Translations under genes and position numbers: made by a program
Source: Nitrospira sp.
Lineage (GTDB): Bacteria; Nitrospirota; Nitrospiria; Nitrospirales; Nitrospiraceae
Direction: 5' to 3'
NCBI GenBank assembly: GCA_005116885.1
Contig: SWDP01000010.1
Location: forward strand, 196,355-243,485
Length of the DNA stretch: 47,131 nt
Shown: positions 1-8,796 of the stretch, piece by piece
Numbering within the stretch: the stretch's first letter is position 1
Layout of the letters: the number at the start of each line of letters is the position of its first letter
The notes under the pieces: model-generated
Databases searched by the model: none
Told to the model about the DNA's origin: nothing
The model's input: the letters and a program-made list of their open reading frames with translations, nothing else

Positions 1-605
1 ACCGATGGAACGACAGATCCCTGAAAGTCGCTTAACATCGCTTGTGCCGCAAGTTTACTCACGAGCTCGCTTTCGTAACGTAGGATGGCACGGCCTTCCT
101 GTTCCAATTCCTTCTGCGTGAAGTGATTCCATAGGTGGTAGTCGAATGGATAGGAGGCGACGGCCGCATTAATTTCACGACTGGAGGGGAGCGTCCACGT
201 CCAAAGATCTTTGTCTTGGATATAGTCAAGGAGCCACGGAGTCGGCTGATCGTGGGCCCATTCCCAGGCCAGGACCGCTCCGGATTTCTTCATGTCGAAG
301 TACGCATAGGGAAGACCGGCGAGGGCCTTCTCCGCGGTGATATGATGATCGAGCACAAGGAGCGCCTGCGTCTGAGCCGCCATAGTTTCCAGCGTTTCGC
401 GGGCATAACTGAAATCCACGATGACGACTCGTTCGTTTTGAAGTTCTGTGGGAGGAGGATTCCCGTGTTTCACGGGTATAAACCGAGCTGCTGGAAATCG
501 ATTCCAGATCGCCCAAGCGGCGCCGAACCCATCGGCGCATTCGGCGTGATAGAGCACGACAGTGGGAGAATCGGAGAATGGGTGTTGTGTGCGAGAACCG
601 GCCAT
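1..605 (-). CDS. DHH-family phosphoesterase, 3-prime end outside window
   Basis: About 200 residues are visible and the reading frame runs off the left edge. The N-terminal segment reads LYHAECADGFGAAW, and about 60 residues later comes LVLDHH. These are the first Asp-containing motif and the DHH metal-binding motif of the DHH phosphoesterase superfamily (RecJ, NrnA and relatives). The protein is therefore probably a metal-dependent cytoplasmic phosphodiesterase acting on oligonucleotides or small nucleotides; the exact substrate cannot be told. I chose the ATG at 605. An in-frame ATG at 617 would add four residues, and neither has a clear Shine-Dalgarno. It lies 57 bp downstream of the LOG gene on the same strand and could be co-transcribed with it. 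A large overlapping frame on the plus strand is antisense without family signal. Confidence 0.8.
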   Translation of the reverse strand, partial: MAGSRTQHPFSDSPTVVLYHAECADGFGAAWAIWNRFPAARFIPVKHGNPPPTELQNERVVIVDFSYARETLETMAAQTQALLVLDHHITAEKALAGLPYAYFDMKKSGAVLAWEWAHDQPTPWLLDYIQDKDLWTWTLPSSREINAAVASYPFDYHLWNHFTQKELEQEGRAILRYESELVSKLAAQAMLSDFQGSVVPS

Positions 606-662
606 CGCAGGGAGCATACCATGATGGAGCGTCGAGACTAAAGCGGCTTCGAGCGGAGTTGA

Positions 663-1718
663 TCAGAGCGCGTTGAGACGGTCGATCAGCTGACGCAACC
701 GGCTCGCACTCCGTCGATTGGAGGTAAAGGTCAGCCGCGGCAATTCTCGTAGACTTGGCTCGTCGAGCTCTTCGGGGAGCGCCCCACGCAATTCAAAGGT
801 GCCCTCGGATAACAGATCGCCAAACGTGTCATGAAGGTCGGCTACCTGCTCGGGGGAAATGCCCGTTTTCAGCCGCATGACCAAGAGGCGGCCCACATAG
901 CGGATGGAATGGAACCGGCGATAGAAACCTCTGATCTCATCGATCGCCTCGTCTATGGACGTGGTGATTTTGAACAAGCTGAGATCTTCATGATTAATAA
1001 GCCTACGGGCCAAAAGTTGGCGTGTGATGAAGGCGTACCAGTCGTCCCAATAGTCGCAGCCTGGAGCCTGGAGGCATACGATCGGCTGAGGATCGCTCTT
1101 TCCGGTTTGGGCGAGGGTGAGAATTTCAAAGCCTTCATCATGTGTCCCGAAGCCGCCGGGAAACAACGCAATAGCGTTGGCCTCTTTCTGAAAGATGAGT
1201 TTGCGGGTAAAAAAGTATTTGAACGTGACGAGCTTGGGGTCATCGGCGATCGTGGTATTCGGGCCCTGTTCGAAGGGCAGCATAATATTGACCCCGAAGC
1301 TGTTCTCCCGTCCGGCGCCTTCCTGGCATGCGCGCATGATCCCATCGGCGCCACCGGTAATGACCATGAATCCTTCCTCGACGATCCGACGGGAAAACTG
1401 GAAGGCCATCTGGTAGTTGGGATCGTCCGAGTCGGTGCGAGCCGAACCGAAGATACTGATCTTGCGTCGATCGCAATAGCCATGGAAGACCCGGAAGGCA
1501 TGACGCAGTTCTTTGACGGCGCGATTGACGATCTTGAGATCCAGGATGTCTAGATGAGAGTCGTGGAGTCGAAGCGTCCCGGCCAGGAGTTCTTTCATGA
1601 TCGCCGCTTGCAGGTCGTCTTCAGGACTGTCGAGCAGGAGCCGAATTTGACTGAGCAGCTCCTCGTTCGAGGGAAGAGGACGAGAACGGGCCTGGGACGT
1701 CTTCATGTAGTTATCCAT
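663..1718 (-). CDS. LOG-family protein (TIGR00730 / lysine-decarboxylase-like fold)
   Basis: The 351-residue protein carries the family signature PGGFGTHDEGFE (general form PGGxGTxxE), preceded by IFGSART and a GGADGIM nucleotide-binding stretch. LOG proteins are cytoplasmic; characterised members hydrolyse nucleoside 5-prime monophosphates such as cytokinin ribotides. The family has been misannotated as lysine decarboxylase. This copy is longer than the usual 180-250 residues, with a helical N-terminal extension of roughly 90 residues and a C-terminal extension of about 70. A frame extension upstream to 1844 would overlap the CBS-PilZ gene, so the ATG at 1718 is preferred; a second ATG at 1706 is also possible. 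No strong ribosome site is visible. Substrate unknown. Confidence 0.82.
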   Translation of the reverse strand: MDNYMKTSQARSRPLPSNEELLSQIRLLLDSPEDDLQAAIMKELLAGTLRLHDSHLDILDLKIVNRAVKELRHAFRVFHGYCDRRKISIFGSARTDSDDPNYQMAFQFSRRIVEEGFMVITGGADGIMRACQEGAGRENSFGVNIMLPFEQGPNTTIADDPKLVTFKYFFTRKLIFQKEANAIALFPGGFGTHDEGFEILTLAQTGKSDPQPIVCLQAPGCDYWDDWYAFITRQLLARRLINHEDLSLFKITTSIDEAIDEIRGFYRRFHSIRYVGRLLVMRLKTGISPEQVADLHDTFGDLLSEGTFELRGALPEELDEPSLRELPRLTFTSNRRSASRLRQLIDRLNAL

Positions 1719-1801
1719 AGGGGGTTCTATTTCATCTTTAGAGAGTAAAATTCTATCAGCTGATCGCCTATCGGTCAAAGGAATGGAACATCGGTGTGCG
1801 A

Positions 1802-2578
1802 TTAAGAGAGATGGGGTGAGGGGGGCATTGTCTGAAGCGCCCAAGCTCTGATCCGCCCGAGATCGGGCGATGAGAGGTCAGTGAACTGAATATCGATGTG
1901 CCAGGTAGGAGTCTCGCCTGATGTGTCATCGGGTTCTGCGTGAGGCGTTTCACTGGCCAATACCTTTCCACGAATGGTCAGAGGCGTATTTTGACCAGAA
2001 ATCGAAAAGGCCAGTACGACGTTTGTCTTTGGCGTGAGCTTTGTTGCCGATTCGAGCAACCCTCCAGCATGGCTCAGCTGGGTGATGATGGCGTTATAGT
2101 TGAGCCCCGGTTCCGGGGCTTGTCCAACCACACTCACCACGACGGGAATTCTCGTGCTCCGTCTTGGTGGGTTGAGCAATACGTCCTGCGCACTGAGTAC
2201 CCCGACCGGTTGGTGCTGCTTGGTGACAATTAAGAGGGAGGCGCCTGTGGCCATCATGAGTATCGAGGCCTCTGATAAGGCCTCATCGTATTCGATGAAT
2301 TGTACCGGCCGTGTCATGATCGTTCGGACTTCGATCTCGTGCGGTTCGAGTCCCTGAGCGACAACTTTTTTGACGATGTCGGTTGGCGTCATAAGGCCGA
2401 ACTGTGTGTCGGTATCCTTGATAAGCAGACAGGGCGCCTGCTCTCGCTCAAGCAACATGGCTGCCTCACTGACGGAGACGTCCCCTGGAATTTGTACAAC
2501 CCCTGGTGTCATCATATGGGCAACCATCGTGGGTATAAGCGGTGTCGTCTTAACGGACTTGTCATCGTCGTTCATCAT
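1802..2578 (-). CDS. CBS-pair protein with C-terminal PilZ-like domain
   Basis: Two CBS motifs occupy about residues 15-140 (PTMVAHMMTPGVVQIP... then IEVRTIMTRPVQFIEYDEALSEA...). They are followed by a segment beginning RRSTRIPVVVSV, which resembles the RxxxR start of PilZ domains, and then a beta-rich region ending in WHIDIQFTDLSSPDLGRIRAWA. CBS pairs bind adenine nucleotides and PilZ domains bind cyclic-di-GMP, so the protein may join energy sensing to c-di-GMP signalling; this role is inferred. The ATG at 2578 has GGGAG 11 bases upstream. A TTG at 2647 would add 23 residues. It is divergent from the MNIO-like operon, with about 105-175 bp between start codons available for both promoters. 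Confidence 0.75.
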   Translation of the reverse strand: MMNDDDKSVKTTPLIPTMVAHMMTPGVVQIPGDVSVSEAAMLLEREQAPCLLIKDTDTQFGLMTPTDIVKKVVAQGLEPHEIEVRTIMTRPVQFIEYDEALSEASILMMATGASLLIVTKQHQPVGVLSAQDVLLNPPRRSTRIPVVVSVVGQAPEPGLNYNAIITQLSHAGGLLESATKLTPKTNVVLAFSISGQNTPLTIRGKVLASETPHAEPDDTSGETPTWHIDIQFTDLSSPDLGRIRAWALQTMPPSPHLS

Positions 2579-2754
2579 GGGCTCGAGCACTCCCTCGATT
2601 GATGCCTGCACGATTTGTGAGGGCCCGCCCCTGGCGACGTATGCCAAGTATAGCAGACGGGTTTCTCTTGCCCATGAATCGGGCTTCCCTTGTCAAACAA
2701 GGAGTTCGGCGAATAGACTAGGCGAATTGTCTGTATAGTACGAGAGTTGATCCT

Positions 2755-4245
2755 ATGCCTGATTCCGGTTTTGTTCAACAGGACTTTCAGCGCCGCCTCA
2801 AGACCATTCCTCCGCTGGGAATGGGGCTGTCAGTCGACGTCTATTCTCCCAACCTGTTCGAGCTGGTGAACCGGCTCAAGGAGCAAGGACTTCAGCCAGG
2901 CTATCTTGAAATCTTTAAGGCAACGACAAGCATACTGTCAACGGTTCGCCAGGCGATGCCGGATATATTGTTGGGATACCATGGGGAGGGGTTGTGGATC
3001 ACTCAGCCGGACGTTCAAGTCTCTCCGTTCTTTCAGCAGGACGTAGACGAGATGGTTCTGCAGCTCAATAGTATACAGAGCCTTTGGCTGAATCATGAAT
3101 GTGCGATGAAGCAGATGGCGGGCTATTCGTTCGGTACGTATGTCCCGCCACTCTATACGCGGTTGAGTGCTGAGGTGGTGGCTGCCAACATTGCGGCGGT
3201 TCAGCAGATGATGGATCGGCAGAACTGCCGAGCAGATGGGGCGGCGCCGCTCTTTCTCTTGGAAATGCCGCCGCTCACTTATTTTTCCGCGGGCACGATA
3301 TCGATCCCCCATTTTTTTCGGCTTGTCGCAGGGTCGGTACCCTGTGGCCTCGTGCTGGACATCGGGCATCTCTGGACGGTCTATCGCTATACCACTGCCT
3401 GCCGACGGATGTCGCTTGAACGATTCGTCGGGGAGTTCCTCGATGAATTTCCTCTGGATCGAGTCGTCGAAATCCACATCGCGGGGTTAGCCTGTCATGA
3501 GTCGATTGGTCAGTCAACCTCGGGAGAGGAGCTTCCTGAATGGATCGACGCGCATGCGGCTCCGATTCCGTCGATCCTCCTCACCATGCTCAAACAAGTT
3601 CTGGCTCATTCGAACCTCGTGAGTCTCCGGGCGGTGGCGCTTGAAGTGGACACCAAGCCGATTGAGATGATTGTGGGCGAGTATGCAGGGGCTGTTCGGC
3701 GTTTTTCCCCCGTCGTTCAGCAGACGATGGCGAGAGGAACTTCTCTTGAGCACTCAATGGAGCTGGCGCCACATCCGGCTTCCTCACAGATGCCAGTGTC
3801 TCAGTCAGACCGACAGCAGCTACATGACGACTATACGCGCTATGCGCAAATTATCTCGGGGCATGCTCCCGCGACAGGGCCGGAATGGCAGGAAGCAGCC
3901 GCCGAAGCGACCGGTATGACTCGTTACCGCACAGTGTATCTTCCCTATGAGATTCTCCATTGGGGAGGAGATCTCGTGGAGATGTTTCCGCAGACTTGCC
4001 GGGTGTTAGCGGAGCGGGGCATTGACCTGGCAGAGTTTCTGGCATTCTGGTTTCGGTCCCCACGACCGCTTACGCACTCGTATGATTTCTTTCTCCTGAA
4101 GATCGAACGGTTTCTTGAATTTGTGACGGAACGTGCATTGGACCTACAAGGCTGCGCACAACAGGAATGTGATATCTTGCGCCAGGCCTATGCTGAGGCG
4201 AATGAAGTGGTAGACCCGGTGATGGAGATGGAGCGGACACAATGA
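2755..4245 (+). CDS. DUF692/MNIO-like enzyme with extra C-terminal domain
   Basis: The first ~330 of 496 residues match the TIM-barrel DUF692 family (multinuclear non-heme iron oxidases such as MbnB). Candidate metal ligands in the expected order are H76 (YHGEGLW), E170 (LEMPP), D202 and H205 (LDIGHLW), H241 (EIHIAG), D265 and H267 (DAHA), and E297 (LEVD). Known family members modify cysteines in ribosomal peptides together with a partner protein. Here several canonical positions differ: DxGH replaces the usual DVNN, and LEVD replaces EWD. Residues ~345-496 form a separate helical domain that I do not recognise; it may play the partner role. No short Cys-rich precursor is evident nearby. The gene starts the operon with dus and maf and overlaps dus by ATGA. 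Confidence 0.7.
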   Translation: MPDSGFVQQDFQRRLKTIPPLGMGLSVDVYSPNLFELVNRLKEQGLQPGYLEIFKATTSILSTVRQAMPDILLGYHGEGLWITQPDVQVSPFFQQDVDEMVLQLNSIQSLWLNHECAMKQMAGYSFGTYVPPLYTRLSAEVVAANIAAVQQMMDRQNCRADGAAPLFLLEMPPLTYFSAGTISIPHFFRLVAGSVPCGLVLDIGHLWTVYRYTTACRRMSLERFVGEFLDEFPLDRVVEIHIAGLACHESIGQSTSGEELPEWIDAHAAPIPSILLTMLKQVLAHSNLVSLRAVALEVDTKPIEMIVGEYAGAVRRFSPVVQQTMARGTSLEHSMELAPHPASSQMPVSQSDRQQLHDDYTRYAQIISGHAPATGPEWQEAAAEATGMTRYRTVYLPYEILHWGGDLVEMFPQTCRVLAERGIDLAEFLAFWFRSPRPLTHSYDFFLLKIERFLEFVTERALDLQGCAQQECDILRQAYAEANEVVDPVMEMERTQ

Positions 4246-5405
4246 GTTTCTGGCAATCACTTCCCAGGCCGGTCATCGGGATGGCGCCGATGGATGGGGT
4301 CACCGATGCCACCTTTCGCCATACCGTGGCGATGCATGGGAAACCGGATGTGTCCTTCACGGAATTCACACACGTGCATGACGTCTGCCGGGGACCGGAG
4401 TTCCTGTTGGACTCCCTCATCTATCACGAAGCTGAGCGACCGATTGTTGCGCAGCTCTATGGAAAGGAGCCGGACCTCTTCTATCAGGCCGCTCATGCCG
4501 TGTGTGAGTTGGGGTTTGACGGGTTAGATATCAACATGGGCTGTCCCTCGCGGAGCGTCGCGTCTTCCGGATCGGGCGCGGGGCTGATCCGAACGCCGGA
4601 TGTGGCTCATTCCATTATGCAGGCTGCTCGGCAGGGGATCGCCGATTGGGCGGCTGGTCAGACCCTTGAGAGCGCAGGTCTCAAGCCGGGCAGAGTGGCG
4701 GCGCTTCGGAGGATGAATGAGCAGAGGCAGGATGCCTGCCCGCTCGTTCGGCGCACGATCCCCCTGTCCGTGAAGACACGTCTTGGCTACGACGTAGTGG
4801 TCGTCGACGAATGGATCGAACATCTCCTCAGGGAACAGCCCGCGGTCATTTCTCTCCATGGACGCACCTTGCAGCAAATGTATCGAGGGGAAGAAGGTTG
4901 GAATGCTATTGCTCGGGGGGCGGAGATTGTGAAGGGGAGCGAGACGCTATTGTTCGGCAACGGAGATGTGCACAGTTACCGTGACATCACCCGTCGTGTG
5001 CGGGACTCTGGAGTCGATGGTGTGTTGGTCGGGCGAGCGGCGCTGGGAGCCCCCTGGTTCTTTCGGCAGAAAGAGGACGCGCGAATAGTGTTGCAGCAAC
5101 ATCGATCTGAAGAAGGGCCTGAACCGTGGGTGCCGCCGCTCGATGTTCGCTTTGAGGCGTTGCTCGATCATGCCAGACGCTTCGAAACGGCCTGTGGACA
5201 GGGTCAGTTTCGGCGGATGCGCAAACATCTGGGGTGGTACTGCAAAGGGTTTCCTCATGCCGCCTCGCTGCGAGCCAATATGTTCCGAGTCTCTTCGGTC
5301 GCTGACCTGGAACAAGTACTCGCCGATTTTCATGCGCACTGTGCAAGTTTCACCGAGGCCTCCGAGCGAATGCTGCTCTCCGTTGAACCCTCTCCGGCGT
5401 TGTAG
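4242..5405 (+). CDS. dus: tRNA-dihydrouridine synthase (Dus family)
   Basis: The 387-residue flavoprotein reduces specific uridines in tRNA to dihydrouridine using FMN and NADPH. It opens with the FMN-barrel signature PVIGMAPMDGVTDATFR. It carries the catalytic-cysteine motif DGLDINMGCPSRSVASSGSGAGLI near residue 100, then LSVKTRLGYD, VISLHGRTLQQMYRGEEGW and a phosphate-binding GNGDVHSYRD...DGVLVGRAALGAPW. The Cys-containing motif reads RSVASSGSGAGL where well-studied DusA/B/C proteins have KVxxxxxGAxL, so it is a divergent subgroup and I cannot assign A, B or C. The start overlaps the preceding stop (ATGA), and maf begins directly after the stop codon, so translational coupling is likely. 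Confidence 0.9.
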   Translation: MSFWQSLPRPVIGMAPMDGVTDATFRHTVAMHGKPDVSFTEFTHVHDVCRGPEFLLDSLIYHEAERPIVAQLYGKEPDLFYQAAHAVCELGFDGLDINMGCPSRSVASSGSGAGLIRTPDVAHSIMQAARQGIADWAAGQTLESAGLKPGRVAALRRMNEQRQDACPLVRRTIPLSVKTRLGYDVVVVDEWIEHLLREQPAVISLHGRTLQQMYRGEEGWNAIARGAEIVKGSETLLFGNGDVHSYRDITRRVRDSGVDGVLVGRAALGAPWFFRQKEDARIVLQQHRSEEGPEPWVPPLDVRFEALLDHARRFETACGQGQFRRMRKHLGWYCKGFPHAASLRANMFRVSSVADLEQVLADFHAHCASFTEASERMLLSVEPSPAL

Positions 5406-6038
5406 ATGCCAATCATTCTGGCTTCAACCTCTCCCCGCCGCCACGAGTTGCTTGCCCTGTTAGGCATCCCGTTCAACGTCAAACACCCATCCTTTAATGA
5501 ACGGCTGGAGACTAACCGTCCAGCGATCGAGCAAGTACGGTCCTTCGCGCAGGGCAAGGCCCAGTCGGTTGCGAGGCAAGAACCGGAGGCGATCGTGCTG
5601 GGGAGTGACACAGTGATTGAGTTGGATCATGACGTGATCGGGAAGCCGGTCGATCTGACAGATGCTCGTGCGATGCTCCAGCGCTTGGCTGGCCGCGACC
5701 ATCGTGTGCATACGGCGGTCGCAGTCGTCTGCTCAGCTCGCATAATCGATACGGTCGCATTTTCTACGACGGTTGTTCGAATGAAGCCCTTCGATACATT
5801 GACGCATGAACGGTATCTTGCGATAGGGGAAAGTCTCGGCAAGGCCGGAGCCTATTCGATCCAAGGAGATGGTGGCGCTCTGATTGATTCCATCGACGGA
5901 GATTTCCCGAATGTGGTCGGTCTGCCGCTCCGCCTGGTCGCGCAGCTATTGACGAAAGTTGGTGTGAGCGTGCCGGTCGATCTCGACGAACTCTATGCCA
6001 TGAAGCCCTATGCCAACTGGGCACGCTTCTCAGTGTAA
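5406..6038 (+). CDS. maf: Maf-family nucleoside triphosphate pyrophosphatase
   Basis: The 210-residue cytoplasmic enzyme belongs to the Maf/HAM1-like fold. Members remove pyrophosphate from dTTP/UTP or from modified nucleotides, a house-cleaning function; some are called septum formation inhibitors. Diagnostic features are ILASTSPRRHELLALLGIPF at the start, the catalytic VLGSDTVIELD near residue 65, RAMLQRLAGRDHRVHTAVAV, and the C-terminal AYSIQGDGGALIDSIDGDFPNVVGLPL. The ATG follows the dus stop codon with no gap, so it depends on the same transcript. The last ~25 residues lie beyond the usual end. Confidence 0.92.
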   Translation: MPIILASTSPRRHELLALLGIPFNVKHPSFNERLETNRPAIEQVRSFAQGKAQSVARQEPEAIVLGSDTVIELDHDVIGKPVDLTDARAMLQRLAGRDHRVHTAVAVVCSARIIDTVAFSTTVVRMKPFDTLTHERYLAIGESLGKAGAYSIQGDGGALIDSIDGDFPNVVGLPLRLVAQLLTKVGVSVPVDLDELYAMKPYANWARFSV

Positions 6039-6107
6039 TTGCAAAGGGGTAGGGAGCTTCCGTACAATGCCGCCTCATCAGTCTCTGCCTTGTATACGGA
6101 GGGAGTT

Positions 6108-6779
6108 ATGAGCGTGCGATACCTGACATCCTCGGCACGAGTCGGTGGTGTTGCCATCTGTGCGGTCTTGGGGCTGTTGACAGTTGTGGCGCTCCAGCCG
6201 GTCTCCGCCATTGAGGTGAAGCTTTCAGCTGAAGAGGCGCAGAAGGCTTTAGAAGTAGGGCGAGCGCCGATGGAGAAGGTGAACACCCCGGAGGATGTCA
6301 AAAAGGTCCTCCAGCAAGCCTCGCTGGTCACGCGAGTGGGCGCCGACCCGGAGAAAGATCCCTGCGGAGCCAGCGCGATCCTCCGGACCAAACGCTATCG
6401 ACTTGAAGCCTTTGGCCGACAGGAAGCGGCGGAGTCCAAGAAGCGAAAAATGGATGTGCGCATGCCCGAGGAGTTCATCAAGAAAGTCGTAGACATGCCC
6501 AATATGGAGATCGAGGTTCAGCTGTGTGGCGACGATGAATATTTTGCAGAAGGCGCTGTGATCGAATTGCAACAAGGCTCGAAGAGGATCAAGCCCATCG
6601 ATATTGGAAAAGCCGAACGCGGCCGAAAGAATGAGGGAGCCGGACCAATCTATCGATCACGCTTTACCGCGCTCTTTGCCTATGAAACATTCGATCCCAC
6701 TGCCGCCTCAGTTTTCGCCGTGAATCTTCAAGATGGAACTGAGGCAAGAATCGCTGCCGATTTCTCCAAGGTGAAGTAG
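6108..6779 (+). CDS. exported protein of unknown function
   Basis: The 223-residue protein begins with a signal peptide (basic start, hydrophobic core VGGVAICAVLGLLTVVALQPVSA, likely cleavage after VSA). The mature part is charged, with two Cys (DPCGASAILRTKRY and VQLCGDDEYF) that could form a disulfide, and an ELxxGSKRIKPIDI stretch. No family recognised. The ATG at 6108 has a GGAGG site 6-10 bases upstream (cggagggagtt), which rules out the longer frame reaching back to 6039. It is 69 bp after maf and may be the last gene of that operon or have its own promoter. Confidence 0.75.
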   Translation: MSVRYLTSSARVGGVAICAVLGLLTVVALQPVSAIEVKLSAEEAQKALEVGRAPMEKVNTPEDVKKVLQQASLVTRVGADPEKDPCGASAILRTKRYRLEAFGRQEAAESKKRKMDVRMPEEFIKKVVDMPNMEIEVQLCGDDEYFAEGAVIELQQGSKRIKPIDIGKAERGRKNEGAGPIYRSRFTALFAYETFDPTAASVFAVNLQDGTEARIAADFSKVK

Positions 6780-6870
6780 GCGCTATCCTTCGATTCGGTC
6801 CAAGCCAAATAGCGACAGTTCATTCTAATACTAGACCAATGGTTGCTTGTGGTTGCTCCAAGCAGGTACT

Positions 6871-6886
6871 TGGTCCCGCCTTTGCA
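6871..6886 (+). promoter_or_regulatory. possible sigma-54 (-24/-12) promoter
   Basis: TGGTCCCGCCTTTGCA has the invariant GG and GC separated by ten bases and a good TTTGCA -12 element. The -24 half (TGGTCC) fits less well than TGGCAC. It lies about 370 bp upstream of the NtrC-type regulator, so the leader would be long. The rest of 6780-7253 holds no gene, only this site and the inverted repeat at 7112-7236. Confidence 0.35.
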
Positions 6887-7111
6887 GATCTAGACCCGTG
6901 AGTTTGAAGAAACCTCAAATAGAACGAGTAATGGGGCGTTTCTCCCCAAGAGGGAGGTTTCTCTGTCGCTTTTCGCGCCAAAGCAGCCTTGGCTACTTCT
7001 AGATCAAAGGGATAGCCTCTGACATGCGGTTGTCAGTCGAATGAGGAACAGCGGTGTCGGCCTTTAGAAAATCCATTGTTTCGAATGTTTGAGACAACAG
7101 GACACGACCAC

Positions 7112-7236
7112 GCAAGATGCTCAAAAAGTTCTCCAGCAAGGCCGCAGGCGATTCGAAACCGGAGGCGTACCCTCGGGGTACGTTGAGGAGTTCGATGAGC
7201 CGAGAACGAAGCTGGGGAACTTTTTCAGCATCTTGC
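7112..7236. repeat. long imperfect inverted repeat (hairpin element)
   Basis: The left arm 7112-7137 (gcaagatgctcaaaaagttc...) is nearly the reverse complement of the right arm 7211-7236 (...gaactttttcagcatcttgc), with two visible mismatches. The arms flank about 73 bp that also contains short inverted words (gtaccctcggggtac). The element ends 17 bp before the start of the NtrC-type regulator and could fold in its leader RNA. It resembles a dispersed intergenic palindrome; no second full copy is in this window. Confidence 0.75.
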
Positions 7237-7253
7237 TGGAGAAGGAGTGCGGT

Positions 7254-8633
7254 ATGACCGAGGACTGGGGTGCAATTCTTGTGGTCGATGACGATGCAGA
7301 AATGCGTGAGCTTGTCCACGATGTGCTCAAAGATCGTGGACATCAGGTCGCGATGGCAGGGGGCGGGCAAGAGGCCTTGACGCTGTTAGCCGAGCAAGAC
7401 TGTGCTGTCGTGGTGACGGATTTGCGGATGAAAGGGATGCAGGGGACGGAGTTGTTGGCGGAGATCAGGCGTCTCTATCCGGACATCGGAATCATCCTCA
7501 TGACGGCCTTTGGGTCGGTAGACAACGCGGTCGAGGCCATGAAGCGGGGCGCCAGCGACTACTTAACCAAGCCGGTGAAAAACGAGGAGTTGGTTCGTGT
7601 CGTCGAACGTGTGATCCGTGAAGCGTCGTTGCGGCGCGAGGTGAACAGGCTCCGGCGCGAGGTTCACAAGGAGTACAGTTTTCATCAGATCATCGGCAAG
7701 AGCAAACCGATGCAGGAGATATTCGACCTAATTCGGCGTGTCGCCGACAGTCCGACGAATCTATTGATCACCGGCGAGAGCGGAACCGGCAAGGAGTTAG
7801 TGGCCAAGGCGATTCACTATAATAGCGATCGCAAAGATGCGCCGTTTATCCCCGTCAACTGTGCCGCCATTCCGGAACAGCTGCTCGAAAGCGAACTGTT
7901 CGGTCATATGCGAGGCGCGTTCACAGATGCGAAGGCGGACAAGCGGGGCCTTTTTGAAGAGGCCCAGAAGGGCACGCTCTTTCTCGACGAGATCAGCGAA
8001 CTACCGTTGATGTTGCAGGCCAAAATCTTGCGCGCGATCCAGGAGAAAGAGATCCGCCGGGTGGGCGCCAACAAGCCGGTTGCCGTCGACGTGCGGATCA
8101 TTGCGGCGACGAACCTCCATCTGACGGAAGAGGTCAAGGCGAAACGCTTTCGTGAGGACTTGTATTACCGGCTCAACGTGATCGAACTGCGTCTGCCTCC
8201 CTTGCGCGAACGCCGCGAGGATATCCCATTGCTCGTGGATTCGTTCATGAAGAAGTGTGCAGCTTCTCGTGGAAAACCAATACAGGGGGTGAGCGAATCC
8301 GCGTTGGCGATGCTGGTAGATTACACCTGGCCCGGCAACGTGCGGGAATTGGAGAATGTGATCGAACGGGCCGTTACGCTGGGCCGGAGCGAAAAGATCG
8401 TTCCTGACGACTTCCCGTCGACGATTCAGGGGGCTCGTGGCGATCGGCGCGTGCTCGACGATGCAGCTGAACGGACTTTGCCGCTGGATGAGGTGGAGAA
8501 AGAATACATTCTCAAGATTCTCGAGAAGACAGGTGGCAACAAATATCAGGCTGCCCACGCGCTTGGCATCGACCGTAAAACGCTGTATCGTAAGCTCGCT
8601 GAAATCGAAGGCAAGCCGCACCCAGAGGAATGA
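7254..8633 (+). CDS. NtrC-family sigma-54-dependent response regulator
   Basis: The 459-residue protein has three domains. A receiver (residues 5-120) has phospho-acceptor D56 in VVTDLRMKG and a later KPVKN lysine. An AAA+ sigma-54 activation domain (~145-375) has Walker A GESGTGKE near 174, GAFTDA near 221 (the sigma-54-contacting GAFTGA loop with D for G), FLDEIS and R-finger region LPPLRERRED. The C-terminus has a Fis-type helix-turn-helix (EKEYILKILEKTGGNKYQAAHALGIDRKTLYRKL). It should remodel sigma-54 holoenzyme at -24/-12 promoters when phosphorylated. ATG 7254 is preceded by GGAGAAGGAG; a longer frame back to 7089 runs through the hairpin and is rejected. Its likely partner kinase gene just downstream is broken. 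Confidence 0.93.
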   Translation: MTEDWGAILVVDDDAEMRELVHDVLKDRGHQVAMAGGGQEALTLLAEQDCAVVVTDLRMKGMQGTELLAEIRRLYPDIGIILMTAFGSVDNAVEAMKRGASDYLTKPVKNEELVRVVERVIREASLRREVNRLRREVHKEYSFHQIIGKSKPMQEIFDLIRRVADSPTNLLITGESGTGKELVAKAIHYNSDRKDAPFIPVNCAAIPEQLLESELFGHMRGAFTDAKADKRGLFEEAQKGTLFLDEISELPLMLQAKILRAIQEKEIRRVGANKPVAVDVRIIAATNLHLTEEVKAKRFREDLYYRLNVIELRLPPLRERREDIPLLVDSFMKKCAASRGKPIQGVSESALAMLVDYTWPGNVRELENVIERAVTLGRSEKIVPDDFPSTIQGARGDRRVLDDAAERTLPLDEVEKEYILKILEKTGGNKYQAAHALGIDRKTLYRKLAEIEGKPHPEE

Positions 8634-8796
8634 CCCCTCTTTCTGATCGTCGAATCGGGAATATGGACGGCGGTCCCACTTCAGGCCGGGATTGATCGTA
8701 TGAAGGTCGCCGACAGTCTTGTTATGCCCGCTGCACTCTGGGCAGGAGTGTCTGAGGGGTCGATCCATTACAAGTCTGTGCAGGAAGGACTCATCA

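Noticed and set aside
135-641. 168-residue plus-strand frame
   Set aside because: Antisense to the DHH phosphoesterase; no family signal, and the minus strand has clear DHH motifs.
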